DNA from: an uncultured Prevotella sp.
GTDB lineage: Bacteria; Bacteroidota; Bacteroidia; Bacteroidales; Bacteroidaceae
Length of the DNA: 42,397 nucleotides
Reading direction: 5' to 3'
Assembly (NCBI GenBank): GCA_900322175.1
Contig: ONYZ01000037.1
Location: forward strand, 1-42,397
Shown here piece by piece: positions 1 to 10,333 of this stretch. Under the pieces are notes generated by a model that saw nothing but the letters and a program-made list of their open reading frames with translations, ran no database searches and had not been told where the DNA came from. Position numbers and translations under genes: made by a program. Every line of letters begins with the position of its first letter. Positions within the stretch are counted from its first letter, which is position 1.

Positions 1-1
1 T

Positions 2-1207
2 CGCCGCGGACTGAACCTGATATCGTACATAGCCGGCGACTTTGCCAGCGGCAAGGGATCGATAGACCCAGTGGTAGAGGCATGGATGAGCGAGACGGCT
101 GCACTAGACGCCATGTATCTGATGCAGGAACAGGAGTATACCAACAAAAAGAAGGCTGCCAAGAATCAGAAGACTCAGCCCGAAGAGCCCAAATTGCCGG
201 TGCGCTACATCACGCTGAACACCACCGTGGCCAAGCTGGCCGAGCGACTGGCCAATGCCGAGGGTAAGCACGCCTTCTCGTTCACACCCGAGGCCGACAC
301 CGTAGCACAGAAATGGCGATCATCGATGAGCGACTTTTCGGTGCTGCTACGACAGAGCTACGACGGCTCGAGATACGACCGCGAGGCCAAGAGCGTGGAT
401 GCAGTATCAGTGCACATCAAGCAACTGCTGTGGAACGTCACCATGTGCGGCACGCCCGACGCACTCTACCGTGTGGTAAACAACTACACCGACGGATTCC
501 AAAGTCGTATAGCACTGGCACAGACGCCCGACAATACCTTTGCCCCACTGGAGGACACACCGTACGTGCTGACCAGCAGACAGACCGAGCGCATACAGCA
601 GATAGCCCACCTGCTGCCGCTGATGCAGGGCGAGGTGGTACTGCCCAAGCTGGAGGCCCGAGGGCGCGAGTGGCTGGAGAAGGTAAGACTGGAGTCGATG
701 AAGAACGACGACCGTGTGAAGGCGCGCGAGCGATTCCGCACCTGTGTGACCACCCAGCGCATGGTGTGCTGCCTGATGTTGTGCCGAGTGTGCGAACAGC
801 TGATACAGAAACACGGGATGACCGGTGCCGAGACGCAGCTGAAACAGCAACCCGCGCTGTGGCGCGACATGCTGCTGAAAGCACAGACACCGGCATTGCT
901 AGACACCTACGACGTGATAGCCGACCAACTGCTGGAAAACGCTCTGTACTACTTCCGCGATCGCATAGAGAACGCCTTTGCCAGTCGTAACTACAGGGGC
1001 ACCAGCGAGCGCCGGCGCATGGGTAAGAACGACACCATCTACGAGCGGCTGGACCCGCAGTTCACCGTAGAGCAGGCCATGCAGCAGTCGATAGCCGTAA
1101 AGGGTGCATCGATCAGCGGCAACAGCGTGCGGCAGATGCTGAAGAACTGGAAACAGCAGGGGCTGATCATCCAGACCGAGGCTACGCACTATCGCAAAGT
1201 GTCATAA
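2..1207 (+). CDS. DUF3987-type ATPase-like protein, 3' part (5' end outside window)
   Basis: The frame is open from base 2 to the stop at 1205-1207, about 401 residues, so the gene starts upstream of the window; a GTG at 71 is an internal Val. The first visible residues contain a P-loop-like segment, IAGDFASGKGSID, that resembles the nucleotide-binding part of DUF3987 proteins, which in Bacteroidales often follow VirE-N/primase-like modules and are frequent in accessory DNA. A Lys/Gln/Glu-rich linker, a mostly helical middle and a C-terminal segment of winged-helix character (residues VRQMLKNWKQQGLII) follow. The family's exact function is unknown; a role in DNA replication or mobility is inferred. 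Family assignment rests on general resemblance and is moderate. The next gene starts within 40 nt on the same strand. Confidence 0.6.
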   Translation, partial: RRGLNLISYIAGDFASGKGSIDPVVEAWMSETAALDAMYLMQEQEYTNKKKAAKNQKTQPEEPKLPVRYITLNTTVAKLAERLANAEGKHAFSFTPEADTVAQKWRSSMSDFSVLLRQSYDGSRYDREAKSVDAVSVHIKQLLWNVTMCGTPDALYRVVNNYTDGFQSRIALAQTPDNTFAPLEDTPYVLTSRQTERIQQIAHLLPLMQGEVVLPKLEARGREWLEKVRLESMKNDDRVKARERFRTCVTTQRMVCCLMLCRVCEQLIQKHGMTGAETQLKQQPALWRDMLLKAQTPALLDTYDVIADQLLENALYYFRDRIENAFASRNYRGTSERRRMGKNDTIYERLDPQFTVEQAMQQSIAVKGASISGNSVRQMLKNWKQQGLIIQTEATHYRKVS

Positions 1208-1245
1208 GGTCATGAGTGTCACGAGTGTCAAAATCGATCTTTGAA

Positions 1246-1623
1246 ATGATGGAAATACAGAATAATCATGAGTGCTTTGCGCAGCTCTGGCGTATGCTGG
1301 GGCGCACAAGGCGCCTGTGCCGGCTGAACTGCAAGCGATTCACCGTACGCAGGGTGTTACAACTATGGTTTGGCCCCGAGGCCACCGACGATCTGATATG
1401 GCAGGTATGCAGCATCAGCGAACTGTCGGGGATGGACCAGTTGCCGCCGCCCGGCCTCTACCCTCGCCCGCACCGCGAACTGCTGCGTGCCGTCGTGATG
1501 GTACGCATGGGCATAGGTGCCCGAGACGTAAAACTGGATGAACTGGACGCTGCCTACAGCACCGTCTACCCCGGCAGCACCCCATTGAACATAAACAAGA
1601 AAAAGAAGTATCGCAAGCCTTGA
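1246..1623 (+). CDS. Small hypothetical protein, 125 aa
   Basis: The frame opens with GTG at 1216 and has a double ATG at 1246/1249; I prefer 1246 because the earlier codons lie directly against the previous stop. The product is basic, with several Cys residues near the N-terminus and a low-complexity Lys-rich tail ending NKKKKYRKP. I do not recognise a family. It lies directly behind the DUF3987-like gene and is probably cotranscribed with it. The tail is encoded by the A-rich tract and stem of a hairpin that looks like the terminator of the convergent TPR gene, so the C-terminus may have been shaped by overlap with that signal. Coding status is plausible, not proven. Confidence 0.5.
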   Translation: MMEIQNNHECFAQLWRMLGRTRRLCRLNCKRFTVRRVLQLWFGPEATDDLIWQVCSISELSGMDQLPPPGLYPRPHRELLRAVVMVRMGIGARDVKLDELDAAYSTVYPGSTPLNINKKKKYRKP

Positions 1624-1637
1624 CGGCCTGCGATACT
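1596..1637 (-). terminator. Rho-independent terminator of the TPR gene
   Basis: The arms AGTATCGCA (1607-1615) and TGCGATACT (1629-1637) form a perfect 9-bp stem, with further GCC/GGC pairing inside. Read on the minus strand the stem is followed by CTTCTTTTTCTTG, as expected for termination of the gene ending at 1669. The stem covers the stop codon of the convergent plus-strand gene (1621-1623). Confidence 0.7.
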
Positions 1638-1668
1638 CAGGGGTTTATACTTGATCGTAGATTAATTA

Positions 1669-2883
1669 TTAGTGTGACTCCTGCTCAGCCTGCTTTGTCT
1701 CAGGGGCATCGGCACCATAGTAGTTGTAGTATGCGTTGTAGCGGTTGTAGCCCCACTTAGCCTGCAGCATGTCGGGGTCGAGCTCCTTAGCCTTGTCGAA
1801 CATATCGATAGCCTGCTTGTAGAGAGCCTTCTTCTTGGCGGCATCCTCTATGCTCTGAGCCTGTACGCTGTAAGCTGTACCAGCATAGGTAGCGATAATG
1901 GCGTTGTCGGGCTTAAGTTCGAAAGCCTTAGTAAGGCACTTCACAGCCTCTTCGGCCTTTTCGTCGCCCAGCAGCGACAGACCCTTGTCGGCCAGAGCTA
2001 CAAAGTTGTTAGGATTGACAGCCAGAGCATCGTCGAGCACCTTGATAGCGTCGGCTTTCTGACCCAGACCCAGCAGCACGTTGTAGATCTTCTCCATCAC
2101 ACCGTCAACCTTGTGGTCGGCGTAGATGGCCTTCAGGTTCTCTACAAACTTCACCGAGTCGTTCTTGGTCTTCAGGTCGTTGCCCAGAATCTCAACCTTC
2201 AGGTTCAGAGCCTGCTCGTACTCCTGCTCATCCTTCATGGCTACGTCGGCCAGCTTAAGAGCTGCGGCCATATCCTTCTGCTGATAAGCATAGATAGCGG
2301 CGAAACGGGCTACCTGACCGAAGAAAGACTTCTGCTGGTCGCGGTTCTGATCCTTGAACAAAGGAGCAGCATCGCTCTCAACAAACAACTGCCAGTACTT
2401 GCGTGCTGTAACGTTGTCATTATTCTGAGCTGCTTCCTGACCGGCGTTAACCAGTGTGTTGCGTGGAGCAAACCACAGGCGCTGGGCATTCTTCTTGTCG
2501 AACTTAGGAGCTACCTTGCCCTTCTCGTTGGGCTTCTGGTCGTAGTTGTCGCACTCCATAGCTGCTACGATAGCATTGTAAGCCATCTCGTTCATCAGTT
2601 TCTGGTCAATAGGCTTCTCTTCCTTACCCATCTGCTTGGCTAGCTGGTTCTCGGTCTGGATGGTGTTCTGGGCATCAAACTGAGCCATAGCCAGGTCAAC
2701 CAGCTTGTTATACGCCTTAGCCTTCTCGGCATCGTTAGCCAGAGAACTTACGCTGCTCTTAACGAGTGCTTCAGCTTCTGCATAGGTCTTTGCCTTGAGG
2801 ATAGCCTTCAGGGCGTCACTGTCACCGGCAAATGCGGTAGCACTGGCTACCATCATCACTGCCATCATGAATAACTTTTTCAT
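1669..2883 (-). CDS. Secreted tetratricopeptide-repeat protein
   Basis: The 404-aa product begins with a clear signal peptide (MKKLFMMAVMMVASATAFA, cleavage predicted before GDSD), so it should be periplasmic. The rest is helical; in the C-terminal half TPR units are evident, for example ALAVNPNNFVALADKGLSLL and AFELKPDNAIIATYAGTAYS, which have the usual spacing of small and proline residues. TPR proteins act as protein-binding scaffolds; no enzymatic motif is visible. It follows gyrA on the same strand after 81 bp, a gene order I associate with Bacteroidales genomes. No strong promoter is seen in the gap, so readthrough from gyrA is likely. The partner is unknown. Confidence 0.85.
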   Translation of the reverse strand: MKKLFMMAVMMVASATAFAGDSDALKAILKAKTYAEAEALVKSSVSSLANDAEKAKAYNKLVDLAMAQFDAQNTIQTENQLAKQMGKEEKPIDQKLMNEMAYNAIVAAMECDNYDQKPNEKGKVAPKFDKKNAQRLWFAPRNTLVNAGQEAAQNNDNVTARKYWQLFVESDAAPLFKDQNRDQQKSFFGQVARFAAIYAYQQKDMAAALKLADVAMKDEQEYEQALNLKVEILGNDLKTKNDSVKFVENLKAIYADHKVDGVMEKIYNVLLGLGQKADAIKVLDDALAVNPNNFVALADKGLSLLGDEKAEEAVKCLTKAFELKPDNAIIATYAGTAYSVQAQSIEDAAKKKALYKQAIDMFDKAKELDPDMLQAKWGYNRYNAYYNYYGADAPETKQAEQESH

Positions 2884-2964
2884 ACGCTTTAAAAAAAATT
2901 GGTTATACCATTAATTATTTATTGATTGTCATTTTCTCGTTTGACGTATCAGGTGCCTGATGGT

Positions 2965-5511
2965 TTAATCCTGAGTCTCGGGTGCTGTCTCCGCAGGAGC
3001 GCCCTTAGCAGTAGCCTCGTCGGCTATCTCTGCCTCCTCGATGTCCTCTTCCTCGGCCTGTGAGTGCATCACCTTGCATACGCTGGCTATCACGTCGTTC
3101 TTCTTGGCCAGATTGATCAGGCGCACACCCTGGGTGGCACGGCCCATCACACGAACATCGGCCACCTTCAGGCGGATAAGTACACCGCTCTTGTTAATAA
3201 TCATCAGATCGTTCTCGTCGGTCACCACCTTGATAGCTACCAGTCGGCCGGTCTTCTCGGTGATGGCGAGTGTCTTAACACCCTTGGTACCACGGAGAGT
3301 CTTACGATAGTCCTCTACCTCAGAGCGCTTGCCGTAGCCGTTCTCGCTGACTACCATGATAGTCTCGGTCTGAGGATCGTTTACGCATACCAGTCCTACT
3401 ACCTCGTCGTCGCCATCGTCCAGTCGCATACCGATAACACCGGTAGAAACACGGCCCATGGTGCGAACGGCATTCTCGTCGAAGCGGACAGCACGGCCGT
3501 TGCGGTTGGCCAGCAACAGCTCGTTGTGACCGTTTGTCAGTCGTACGCCTACCACCTCGTCGCCCTCGTTGACGTTGATAGCTATCACACCGGCTGCGCG
3601 TACATTCTTATATGCTGCCAGACAGGTCTTCTTGATGATACCCTGCTTGGTGGCGAATACCACGAAGTGAGAGTTGAGGAACTCCTCGTCGTTGAAGTTC
3701 TTGATGCGCAGAACTGCATTGATCGAATCGTCGGGATCGATGTTTAGCATATTCTGGATGGCGCGGCCCTTAGAGTTCTTGTCGCCCTCTGGTATCTCGT
3801 AACACTTCTGCCAGTAGCAGCGGCCCTTCTGGGTGAAGAACAGCAGCGTGTTGTGCATGGTGGCAGGATAGATATACTCTGTAAAGTCGTTGTCGCGGTG
3901 GCGTGCAGCCTTCGAGCCCATGCCGCCACGGCTCTGCTCGTGGAACTCTGACAGCGGTGTGCGCTTGATGTAGCCCATGTGCGAGATAGTAATGACTACG
4001 GGATCGTCTGGATAGAAGTCCTCGGCATTAAACTCGTGGTCGAATGGGATAATCTCGGTGCGGCGCTCGTCGCCATACTTCTCCTTGACCTCCAGCAGAT
4101 CCTGCTTCATTACCTCCTTACAGCGCTCTGGGTTATCAAGAATCTCCTGCAACTCGGCGATGAGCTTCTGCAGGTCGTCGTACTCCTGATGCAGCTGGTC
4201 TACACGCAGACCTGTGAGCTGTGCCAGGCGCATATCTACGATAGCCTTACTCTGCAACTCGTCGAGCTCGAAGCGAGCTTCCAAGTTACGCTGAGCGTCG
4301 GTTGGGGTCTTACTGTTGCGAATAATATGTACAACCTCGTCGATATTGTTTACTGCAATGATCAAGCCCTCCAGTATGTGTGCACGCTCCTGAGCCTTGC
4401 GCAGATCGTACTGGGTGCGACGGATGGTTACGTCGTGGCGGTGCTCTACGAAATATTTTACGCACTCCTTGAGTGAGAGCAGGCGCGGACGACCCTTGAC
4501 CAGAGCGATGTTATTGACTGAGAATGAGCTCTGTAGGGCTGTCATCTTAAACAGCTTGTTGAGCAGTACGTTGGCGTTGCAATCACGCTTGCAATCCACC
4601 ACGATACGCATACCCTGACGGCCCGACTCATCGTTCACGTTGGCCACACCCTCAATCTTGTGCTGGTTGGCCAGGTCAGCGATGTAAGCCACCAGGTCGG
4701 CCTTGTTTACACCGTATGGAATTTCTGTTACAACAATCTTGTCGTGAGTCTCGCCAGTCTCAATCTCAGCCTTTGCACGCATCACGATGCGTCCGCGACC
4801 AGTCTCGTAAGCGTCCTTCACACCCTGCAGACCATAGATATATGCGCCTGTTGGGAAATCAGGACCGGGGATAAACTGCATCAGGCCATCGGTATCGATG
4901 TCAGGATTGTCGATATAGGCACAGCAGCCATCAATCACCTCGCCCAGGTTGTGGGTAGGCATATTAGTAGCCATACCTACGGCGATACCGTTACCACCGT
5001 TAACCAGCAGGTTAGGAATCTTGGTAGGCATCACGGTAGGCTCTTCGAGCGAGTCGTCGAAGTTGGGCGCCATATCGACGGTCTCCTTTTCGAGGTCGTC
5101 CATGATATGCTCACCCATCTTAGAGAGTCGGCACTCAGTGTAACGCATGGCAGCTGGCGAGTCGCCATCTACCGAACCGAAGTTACCCTGACCGTCAACC
5201 AGCGTGTAACGCATGTTCCAATCCTGTGCCATACGTACCAAGGCACCATATACTGAAGAGTCGCCGTGTGGGTGGTACTTACCAAGCACCTCACCTACTA
5301 CGCGGGCGCACTTCTTGTAAGGCTGGGTAGATACATTGTTGATGTTCATCATACCGTAGAGAATACGGCGATGAACGGGCTTGAAGCCGTCGCGAACATC
5401 GGGCAGAGCGCGTGCCACGATTACTGACATAGAGTAATCGATGTAGCTCGATTTCATCTCTTCCTCGATGTTGATCTTAATAATTCTGTCGTTGTCGAAT
5501 GTTTGATCCAT
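2965..5511 (-). CDS. gyrA: DNA gyrase subunit A
   Basis: GyrA is the DNA-cleaving and rejoining subunit of gyrase (GyrA2GyrB2), which introduces negative supercoils. The 848-aa product is full length. The N-terminal winged-helix/tower part carries the catalytic tyrosine in AAMRYTE (Tyr124). The quinolone-determining region reads GDSSVYG: Ser85 aligns with E. coli Ser83 and is unmutated, and the position of E. coli Asp87 is Gly89, which I believe is normal for this group. The C-terminal beta-pinwheel begins with a degenerate GyrA box (QSRGGMG, about residue 525). The protein ends in an acidic Ala/Glu-rich tail. A strong promoter lies about 90 bp upstream in the divergent region shared with clpC. 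Confidence 0.98.
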   Translation of the reverse strand: MDQTFDNDRIIKINIEEEMKSSYIDYSMSVIVARALPDVRDGFKPVHRRILYGMMNINNVSTQPYKKCARVVGEVLGKYHPHGDSSVYGALVRMAQDWNMRYTLVDGQGNFGSVDGDSPAAMRYTECRLSKMGEHIMDDLEKETVDMAPNFDDSLEEPTVMPTKIPNLLVNGGNGIAVGMATNMPTHNLGEVIDGCCAYIDNPDIDTDGLMQFIPGPDFPTGAYIYGLQGVKDAYETGRGRIVMRAKAEIETGETHDKIVVTEIPYGVNKADLVAYIADLANQHKIEGVANVNDESGRQGMRIVVDCKRDCNANVLLNKLFKMTALQSSFSVNNIALVKGRPRLLSLKECVKYFVEHRHDVTIRRTQYDLRKAQERAHILEGLIIAVNNIDEVVHIIRNSKTPTDAQRNLEARFELDELQSKAIVDMRLAQLTGLRVDQLHQEYDDLQKLIAELQEILDNPERCKEVMKQDLLEVKEKYGDERRTEIIPFDHEFNAEDFYPDDPVVITISHMGYIKRTPLSEFHEQSRGGMGSKAARHRDNDFTEYIYPATMHNTLLFFTQKGRCYWQKCYEIPEGDKNSKGRAIQNMLNIDPDDSINAVLRIKNFNDEEFLNSHFVVFATKQGIIKKTCLAAYKNVRAAGVIAINVNEGDEVVGVRLTNGHNELLLANRNGRAVRFDENAVRTMGRVSTGVIGMRLDDGDDEVVGLVCVNDPQTETIMVVSENGYGKRSEVEDYRKTLRGTKGVKTLAITEKTGRLVAIKVVTDENDLMIINKSGVLIRLKVADVRVMGRATQGVRLINLAKKNDVIASVCKVMHSQAEEEDIEEAEIADEATAKGAPAETAPETQD

Positions 5512-5602
5512 CTCTTATTTTTTATTCTTTTATTTTTTTCAAATTTCGCGTTTAAGGGCATTTTTAAGCCCGCTGGCGCGTTTTTAACCGTTTTAAACCG
5601 TG

Positions 5603-5634
5603 CAAAGGTACTAAAAAATCCGCAACCCACCAAA
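5603..5634 (-). promoter_or_regulatory. Promoter of gyrA
   Basis: On the minus strand a -33 TTTG (5631-5634) is followed after exactly 20 nt by -7 TACCTTTG (5603-5610) and then CAC. This matches the Bacteroidota sigma-ABfr consensus. The roughly 90-nt leader contains a short GGGC/GCCC hairpin. Confidence 0.85.
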
Positions 5635-5698
5635 CCTTTTAAGCTATTTTAGTGGAAAAAATTTCGATTTTATGGCACGAAGTTTGCAAGAATTGTTG

Positions 5699-5706
5699 TA
5701 TCTTTG
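5699..5706 (+). promoter_or_regulatory. -7 element of the clpC promoter
   Basis: TATCTTTG followed by CACA matches the Bacteroidota -7 consensus. A well-spaced -33 TTTG is not evident; the nearest TTTG is at 5683-5686, which is too close. The predicted leader is about 45 nt. Confidence 0.65.
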
Positions 5707-5756
5707 CACAGGATATATAAAATAGGTATAGAATTAACAATAGAAAAGTAGAATAG

Positions 5757-8297
5757 ATGACGACACAATTTTCGCCAAAGCTATCAGAAATACTTGCCTA
5801 CTCGCGCGAGGAAGCAGCACGACTGGCCAGCCGATCAGTTGGACCCGAGCACCTGCTACTGGGAATACTGCGAACCAAGGACGGGCCGGTGATCGACCTG
5901 TTTAAGCGCTTGGAACTGAACCTGCAGACGGTAAAAACTGAACTGGAGATGAGAGTAAGGGAGGACGAACTGTCGGAGCCGATACACACCACCGACCTGA
6001 CACTAAACGAGAAAGCAAGTAATGTACTGAAACTGGCTGTGCTGGAAGCTAGAATACAGCACGCCGCAAAAATAGAGGAACAGCACCTGCTGCTGGCCAT
6101 TCTGCACGACATGGCCAACAACGGGGCAAAACAAGTATTAGAAATGAACAATATGACATACGATGACGCTATAGCCATACTGTTCTCGCCAAAGAATACC
6201 AATGTAAGCAACAACGTGAACAATGGTATCGGACTGCCCGACGAGGACGAGGAGGAATACGAACAGACCGGCAGTGGCAAGGGTGCCAGCAACAATCGGC
6301 AGAGCACCACTACCACACAGAAGAAACAAAACTCGAAGACACCTGTACTGGACAGCTTCGGTACCGACCTGACTAAGGCTGCTGCTCTGGGTAAGTTGGA
6401 CCCATGTGTGGGTCGTGGGCGCGAGATACAGCGCATAGTAGAGATACTGGGACGCCGCAAGAAGAACAACCCGATACTGATAGGTGAACCAGGTGTGGGT
6501 AAGAGTGCTATCGTGGAAGGACTGGCACAACTGATAGACAAGCGACACTGTAGCCCTATGCTGTTCGGCAAGAAGATATACACGCTAGACATGACGGGCG
6601 TGGTGGCCGGTACCAAGTATCGCGGACAGTTTGAGGAGCGACTGAAGGCTCTGATGAAAGAGCTTGAAGCAAACCCTGATATAATCGTATTCATCGACGA
6701 GATTCACACCATCATCGGTGCGGGTTCAACCCCTGGCAGTATGGATGCAGCCAACATCATGAAGCCAGCACTAGCCCGCGGCACCATACAATGCATCGGT
6801 GCCACCACGCTGGATGAGTACCGTGAGAGCATAGAGAAGGACGGTGCGCTGGAGCGCCGATTCCAGAAGGTGCAGGTAGAGCCAACCACCAACGAGGAGA
6901 CGCTGCAGATACTGCACAATATCAAGGACCGCTACGAGGAGCATCACCACGTGAAGTACACCGACGAGGCACTGGAGGCTTGTGTCAAATTGACAGACCG
7001 ATACGTGACAGACCGATTCATGCCCGACAAGGCTATCGATGCGCTCGACGAGACAGGTTCGAAGGTACATCTGGGCAATTCGCAGATGCCACCCGAGATA
7101 ATCGAGAAGGAGAAGGAACTGGCTGAGGTAAAAGAGAAGAAATCGCAGGCGGTGAAGAATCAGAACTACGAACTGGCTGCCGGCTATCGCGACCGTCAGG
7201 TGGTGCTTGACAAGGAACTGGAGAAGCTAAACGAGCGCTGGGCCAACGGCGAGAGTGGCGAACAACTGATAGTGGACGCCGACCAGGTGGCCGAGGTGGT
7301 ATCGATGATGACCGGTGTGCCTGCCCAGCGTATGGCAGAGCAAGAAGGCATACGACTAAAGGGCATGGCCGTAGAACTGAAGAACAACGTTATCGCCCAG
7401 GATGCTGCCATCGACAAGATGGTGAAGGCCATCCAGCGTAACCGCGTAGGACTGAAAGAGCCTAACCACCCCATCGGTGTGTTTATGTTCCTCGGTCCTA
7501 CTGGTGTGGGTAAGACATATCTGGCCAAGAAGCTGGCTGAGTTTATGTTCGGAAGCAGCGATGCACTGATACGTATCGACATGAGCGAATATACCGAGAG
7601 CTTCAATACATCACGACTGATAGGTGCGCCTCCAGGATATGTGGGCTACGGCGAGGGCGGACAACTAACCGAGCGTGTGCGCCGGCACCCCTACTCTATC
7701 GTGCTGTTGGATGAAATCGAGAAGGCTCATGCCAACGTGTTCAACCTACTGCTACAGGTGCTCGACGAGGGTAGAATGACGGATGGAAACGGTCGACTGG
7801 TGGACTTCCGCAACACGGTGATTATCATGACATCTAACGCCGGTACACGTCAGCTTAAGGACTTTGGCCGCGGTGTAGGTTTCGGTGCATCGGCCAGCAA
7901 CGGACTGATGAAGAACGACAAGGATAAGCAGTACGCACGCGACATAGTACAGAAGGCTCTATCGAAGCAGTTCTCACCTGAGTTCCTGAATCGTCTTGAC
8001 GAGATTATCACCTTTGACCAGTTGGATCTGGACGCTATCAAGCGTATTATCGATGTAGAGCTGAAGGGACTGTACAAACGTATAGAACAGATAGGTTATC
8101 ACATCGACCTGAGCGACGAGGCCAAGGAGTTTGTGGCCACCAAGGGGTACGATGTGCAGTTTGGTGCCCGCCCACTGAAGCGAGCCATACAGAACTATCT
8201 GGAGGACGGAATAAGCGATATAATCGTGAACGGCGATAAACAACCAGGCGACACGATACATATCACATTAAAAGAAGATGAACTAGCGTTTTGCTAG
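5757..8297 (+). CDS. clpC: ATP-dependent Clp protease ATP-binding subunit ClpC
   Basis: ClpC is a Hsp100/AAA+ unfoldase that feeds substrates to ClpP in the cytosol. In its 846 residues, domains run in order: double Clp-N repeat (about 1-150, starting [19 protein letters not shown]), an acidic/Gln-rich linker, AAA1 with Walker A GEPGVGKS (about residue 243) and Walker [10 protein letters not shown], a UVR-type coiled motif ([20 protein letters not shown], about 450-480) that separates ClpC from ClpB, then AAA2 with GPTGVGKT (about 580) and [10 protein letters not shown]. It ends in the usual ClpB-D2-small domain. The M domain is short, again ClpC-like. The gene is divergent from gyrA and is closed by a terminator that overlaps its own stop codon. 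Confidence 0.95.
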   Translation: MTTQFSPKLSEILAYSREEAARLASRSVGPEHLLLGILRTKDGPVIDLFKRLELNLQTVKTELEMRVREDELSEPIHTTDLTLNEKASNVLKLAVLEARIQHAAKIEEQHLLLAILHDMANNGAKQVLEMNNMTYDDAIAILFSPKNTNVSNNVNNGIGLPDEDEEEYEQTGSGKGASNNRQSTTTTQKKQNSKTPVLDSFGTDLTKAAALGKLDPCVGRGREIQRIVEILGRRKKNNPILIGEPGVGKSAIVEGLAQLIDKRHCSPMLFGKKIYTLDMTGVVAGTKYRGQFEERLKALMKELEANPDIIVFIDEIHTIIGAGSTPGSMDAANIMKPALARGTIQCIGATTLDEYRESIEKDGALERRFQKVQVEPTTNEETLQILHNIKDRYEEHHHVKYTDEALEACVKLTDRYVTDRFMPDKAIDALDETGSKVHLGNSQMPPEIIEKEKELAEVKEKKSQAVKNQNYELAAGYRDRQVVLDKELEKLNERWANGESGEQLIVDADQVAEVVSMMTGVPAQRMAEQEGIRLKGMAVELKNNVIAQDAAIDKMVKAIQRNRVGLKEPNHPIGVFMFLGPTGVGKTYLAKKLAEFMFGSSDALIRIDMSEYTESFNTSRLIGAPPGYVGYGEGGQLTERVRRHPYSIVLLDEIEKAHANVFNLLLQVLDEGRMTDGNGRLVDFRNTVIIMTSNAGTRQLKDFGRGVGFGASASNGLMKNDKDKQYARDIVQKALSKQFSPEFLNRLDEIITFDQLDLDAIKRIIDVELKGLYKRIEQIGYHIDLSDEAKEFVATKGYDVQFGARPLKRAIQNYLEDGISDIIVNGDKQPGDTIHITLKEDELAFC

Positions 8298-8312
8298 TCC
8301 ATCTTTTTTTTT
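8275..8312 (+). terminator. Terminator overlapping the clpC stop codon
   Basis: Arms 8275-8287 and 8293-8305 pair at 12 of 13 positions around the loop GTTTT and are followed by an 8-9 base T run. The stop TAG (8295-8297) lies in the 3' arm. On the minus strand the same stem is followed by CTTTTAA, so it may also stop transcripts from nadE. Confidence 0.85.
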
Positions 8313-8339
8313 CACCCTTTCACCTTTACAGGCTTGATG

Positions 8340-8398
8340 CTTCGCATCGAACCCTCTCACGCTCGGCAAAGCTCAAGCATGCTTGGCATTGCTCTCGC
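8340..8398. repeat. Palindrome-rich REP-like intergenic element
   Basis: The gap between the convergent clpC and nadE genes holds GATGC-TTC-GCATC and a perfect 12-nt palindrome CAAGCATGCTTG (8374-8385), flanked by the words CGCTCGGC (8360-8367) and GCTTGGC (8381-8387). The same two words, in the same order, occur in the insertion inside queH (33163-33222). It looks like a degenerate copy of a dispersed palindromic element; this is inference. Confidence 0.4.
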
Positions 8399-10333
8399 TT
8401 AAGCAAGGCCTTCGCATTCTTTTAACCAAAGTGCGGATGATGCATCACTAGGCATTCGCCAGTCGCCGCGGGGAGACAGACTGACACTACCCACCTTAGG
8501 TCCATCGGGCAGACACGAACGCTTGAACTGCTGATTGAAGAATCGGCGGCAGAACGTGGTAAGCCACTTCTTAACAGTCTCCTCATCATACAGCGCAAGT
8601 CTGTCGCAGGGCGCTATGCAGAAGGCCCGTTTGGCCAGCAGGAATATCTTTTTTGGTCCAAAGCCATAGCGCATGAAGTAATAAATAAAGAAATCGTGCA
8701 GTTCGTAAGGACCTACAAGGTCTTCGGTCTTCTGCTTGATATTGCCCTGCTCGTCGGCTGGTATCAGCTCGGGCGAAATAGGTGTGTCGACGATATCAAG
8801 CAGCGTCTCGGTTGCCATCTCGCCAGCCACATATTTTACAAGATAGCGAATCAGAGTCTTGGGCACTCCGGCATTAACACCATACATCGACATGTGGTCG
8901 CCATTGTATGTAGCCCAGCCCAGTGCAAGTTCCGACAGGTCGCCTGTGCCCACCACGATAGCATTCTCCTGGTTGGCCACATCCATCAATATCTGCGTGC
9001 GCTCGCGTGCCTGCGAGTTTTCGTATGTTATATCGTGGATACTGGAATCGTGATTGATATCGCTGAAATGTTGAATGACAGCCGCAGCAATACTAATCTC
9101 GCGGATGGTGACACCGAGTGCCTGCATCAGTTTGATGGCGTTGTTATAAGTGCGGTCGGTAGTACCGAATCCTGGCATAGTAATACCAATGATACCCTTA
9201 CGGTCAAGTCCGAGTTTGTCGAACGCTTTAACGGTTACCAGCAGGGCCAAGGTAGAATCGAGTCCACCACTGATACCTATCACAGCCTTCTGTCCGTGGA
9301 TATGGTACATGCGCTTAACCAGTCCCATCACCTGGATATTCAGTATCTCCTCGCACGACTCCTGCATTTTTTCAGTCGTGGGTATGAATGGGTATGGATT
9401 GACCTTGCGGAACAGGTTGAAATCGCGGGTTGACGTCTGTTTGCAAGTTATCACACGGGCACTGGCACCGCGCTGGGCATTGATAAATGTGGTATTGGTG
9501 CGGCGCTCTACATGCAGTGCCTCGATATCAATCTGGCACATCTTGAGCTGTGGCTGCAGCGAGAATCTACTGCCCTCTTCAAGCAGTCGGCCGTTCTCGA
9601 AAATGATAGCATTGCCGCCATAAACCACATCCTGAGTAGACTCGCCGAATCCGCAGCTGGCATATATGTAGCCGCTGATCATGCGGGCACTCTGCTGAGA
9701 CAGCAGCGACTTGAGGTAAGCATGCTTGCCAATGAGTTCGTCGCTGGCTGAGAGATTGAATATGATATCGGCACCGGCCAGTGCCAGATTGTTGCTTGGT
9801 GGTGTGGGCGCCCATACGTCCTCGCAAATCTCGATACCGAACTTCACACCGTCGCAGGTAACGAACACCTGTGGTTCGGCCGATACGTGTACCGGACTGC
9901 CGGCAAAGTATATCTCGGAAGGATTTAGGTCCTGCGAAGATGCAAACCAGCGTTTCTCGTAAAACTCGCCGTAGTTGGGCAGATAAACCTTAGGAACAAT
10001 ACCGAGCAGAGTGCCGCTCTGAATGACTGCTGCGCAGTTGTACAGCAGACCGTTAACCACTACAGGCAGACCAACTATCGAAATAATATCGAGTTTGCGG
10101 GTGAAGTCGAGCAGTTTTACTATACCCTCCTCGGCATGATCCAGAAGCGACTGCTCCTTGAACAGATCCTGACATGAATAGCCGGTGATACAGAGTTCGG
10201 GGAAGACGATAATCTCTACCCCTTGATCCTCAGCCTGAGCAATCAGACTCTCAACTTGCTGCACATTGTATTCAACATCTGCCACTTTGACCGTGGGCAC
10301 TGCAGCTGCCACGTTAACAAAACCGTATTTCAT
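8399..10333 (-). CDS. nadE: Glutamine-dependent NAD+ synthetase
   Basis: NadE makes NAD+ from deamido-NAD+ with ATP and ammonia taken from glutamine. The 644-aa product has the two-domain form. The N-terminal nitrilase-like glutaminase domain shows the triad Glu46 (FPELCITGYS), Lys115 (PKVYLPNYGEFYEKRWF) and Cys170 (GIEICEDVW). The C-terminal synthetase domain has the ATP pyrophosphatase P-loop GISGGLDST (about 354-361) and the downstream GTGDLSELALGW motif. Its ATG overlaps the stop of the upstream DUF2027 gene as ATGA, so the two are translationally coupled. The 3' end faces clpC. Confidence 0.96.
   Translation of the reverse strand: MKYGFVNVAAAVPTVKVADVEYNVQQVESLIAQAEDQGVEIIVFPELCITGYSCQDLFKEQSLLDHAEEGIVKLLDFTRKLDIISIVGLPVVVNGLLYNCAAVIQSGTLLGIVPKVYLPNYGEFYEKRWFASSQDLNPSEIYFAGSPVHVSAEPQVFVTCDGVKFGIEICEDVWAPTPPSNNLALAGADIIFNLSASDELIGKHAYLKSLLSQQSARMISGYIYASCGFGESTQDVVYGGNAIIFENGRLLEEGSRFSLQPQLKMCQIDIEALHVERRTNTTFINAQRGASARVITCKQTSTRDFNLFRKVNPYPFIPTTEKMQESCEEILNIQVMGLVKRMYHIHGQKAVIGISGGLDSTLALLVTVKAFDKLGLDRKGIIGITMPGFGTTDRTYNNAIKLMQALGVTIREISIAAAVIQHFSDINHDSSIHDITYENSQARERTQILMDVANQENAIVVGTGDLSELALGWATYNGDHMSMYGVNAGVPKTLIRYLVKYVAGEMATETLLDIVDTPISPELIPADEQGNIKQKTEDLVGPYELHDFFIYYFMRYGFGPKKIFLLAKRAFCIAPCDRLALYDEETVKKWLTTFCRRFFNQQFKRSCLPDGPKVGSVSLSPRGDWRMPSDASSALWLKECEGLA

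Noticed and set aside
71-1207. Start of the first gene at GTG 71
   Set aside because: The frame continues without a stop to the window edge and the upstream residues complete a P-loop-like motif, so the gene is truncated by the window.
3064-3747. Antisense open frame (227 codons) within gyrA
   Set aside because: It is a shadow of GyrA codon usage; no recognisable domain.
5798-6694. Long antisense open frame (298 codons) within clpC
   Set aside because: It lies wholly on the opposite strand of a well-supported ClpC gene, is Ser-rich low-complexity, and has no promoter or family motifs.
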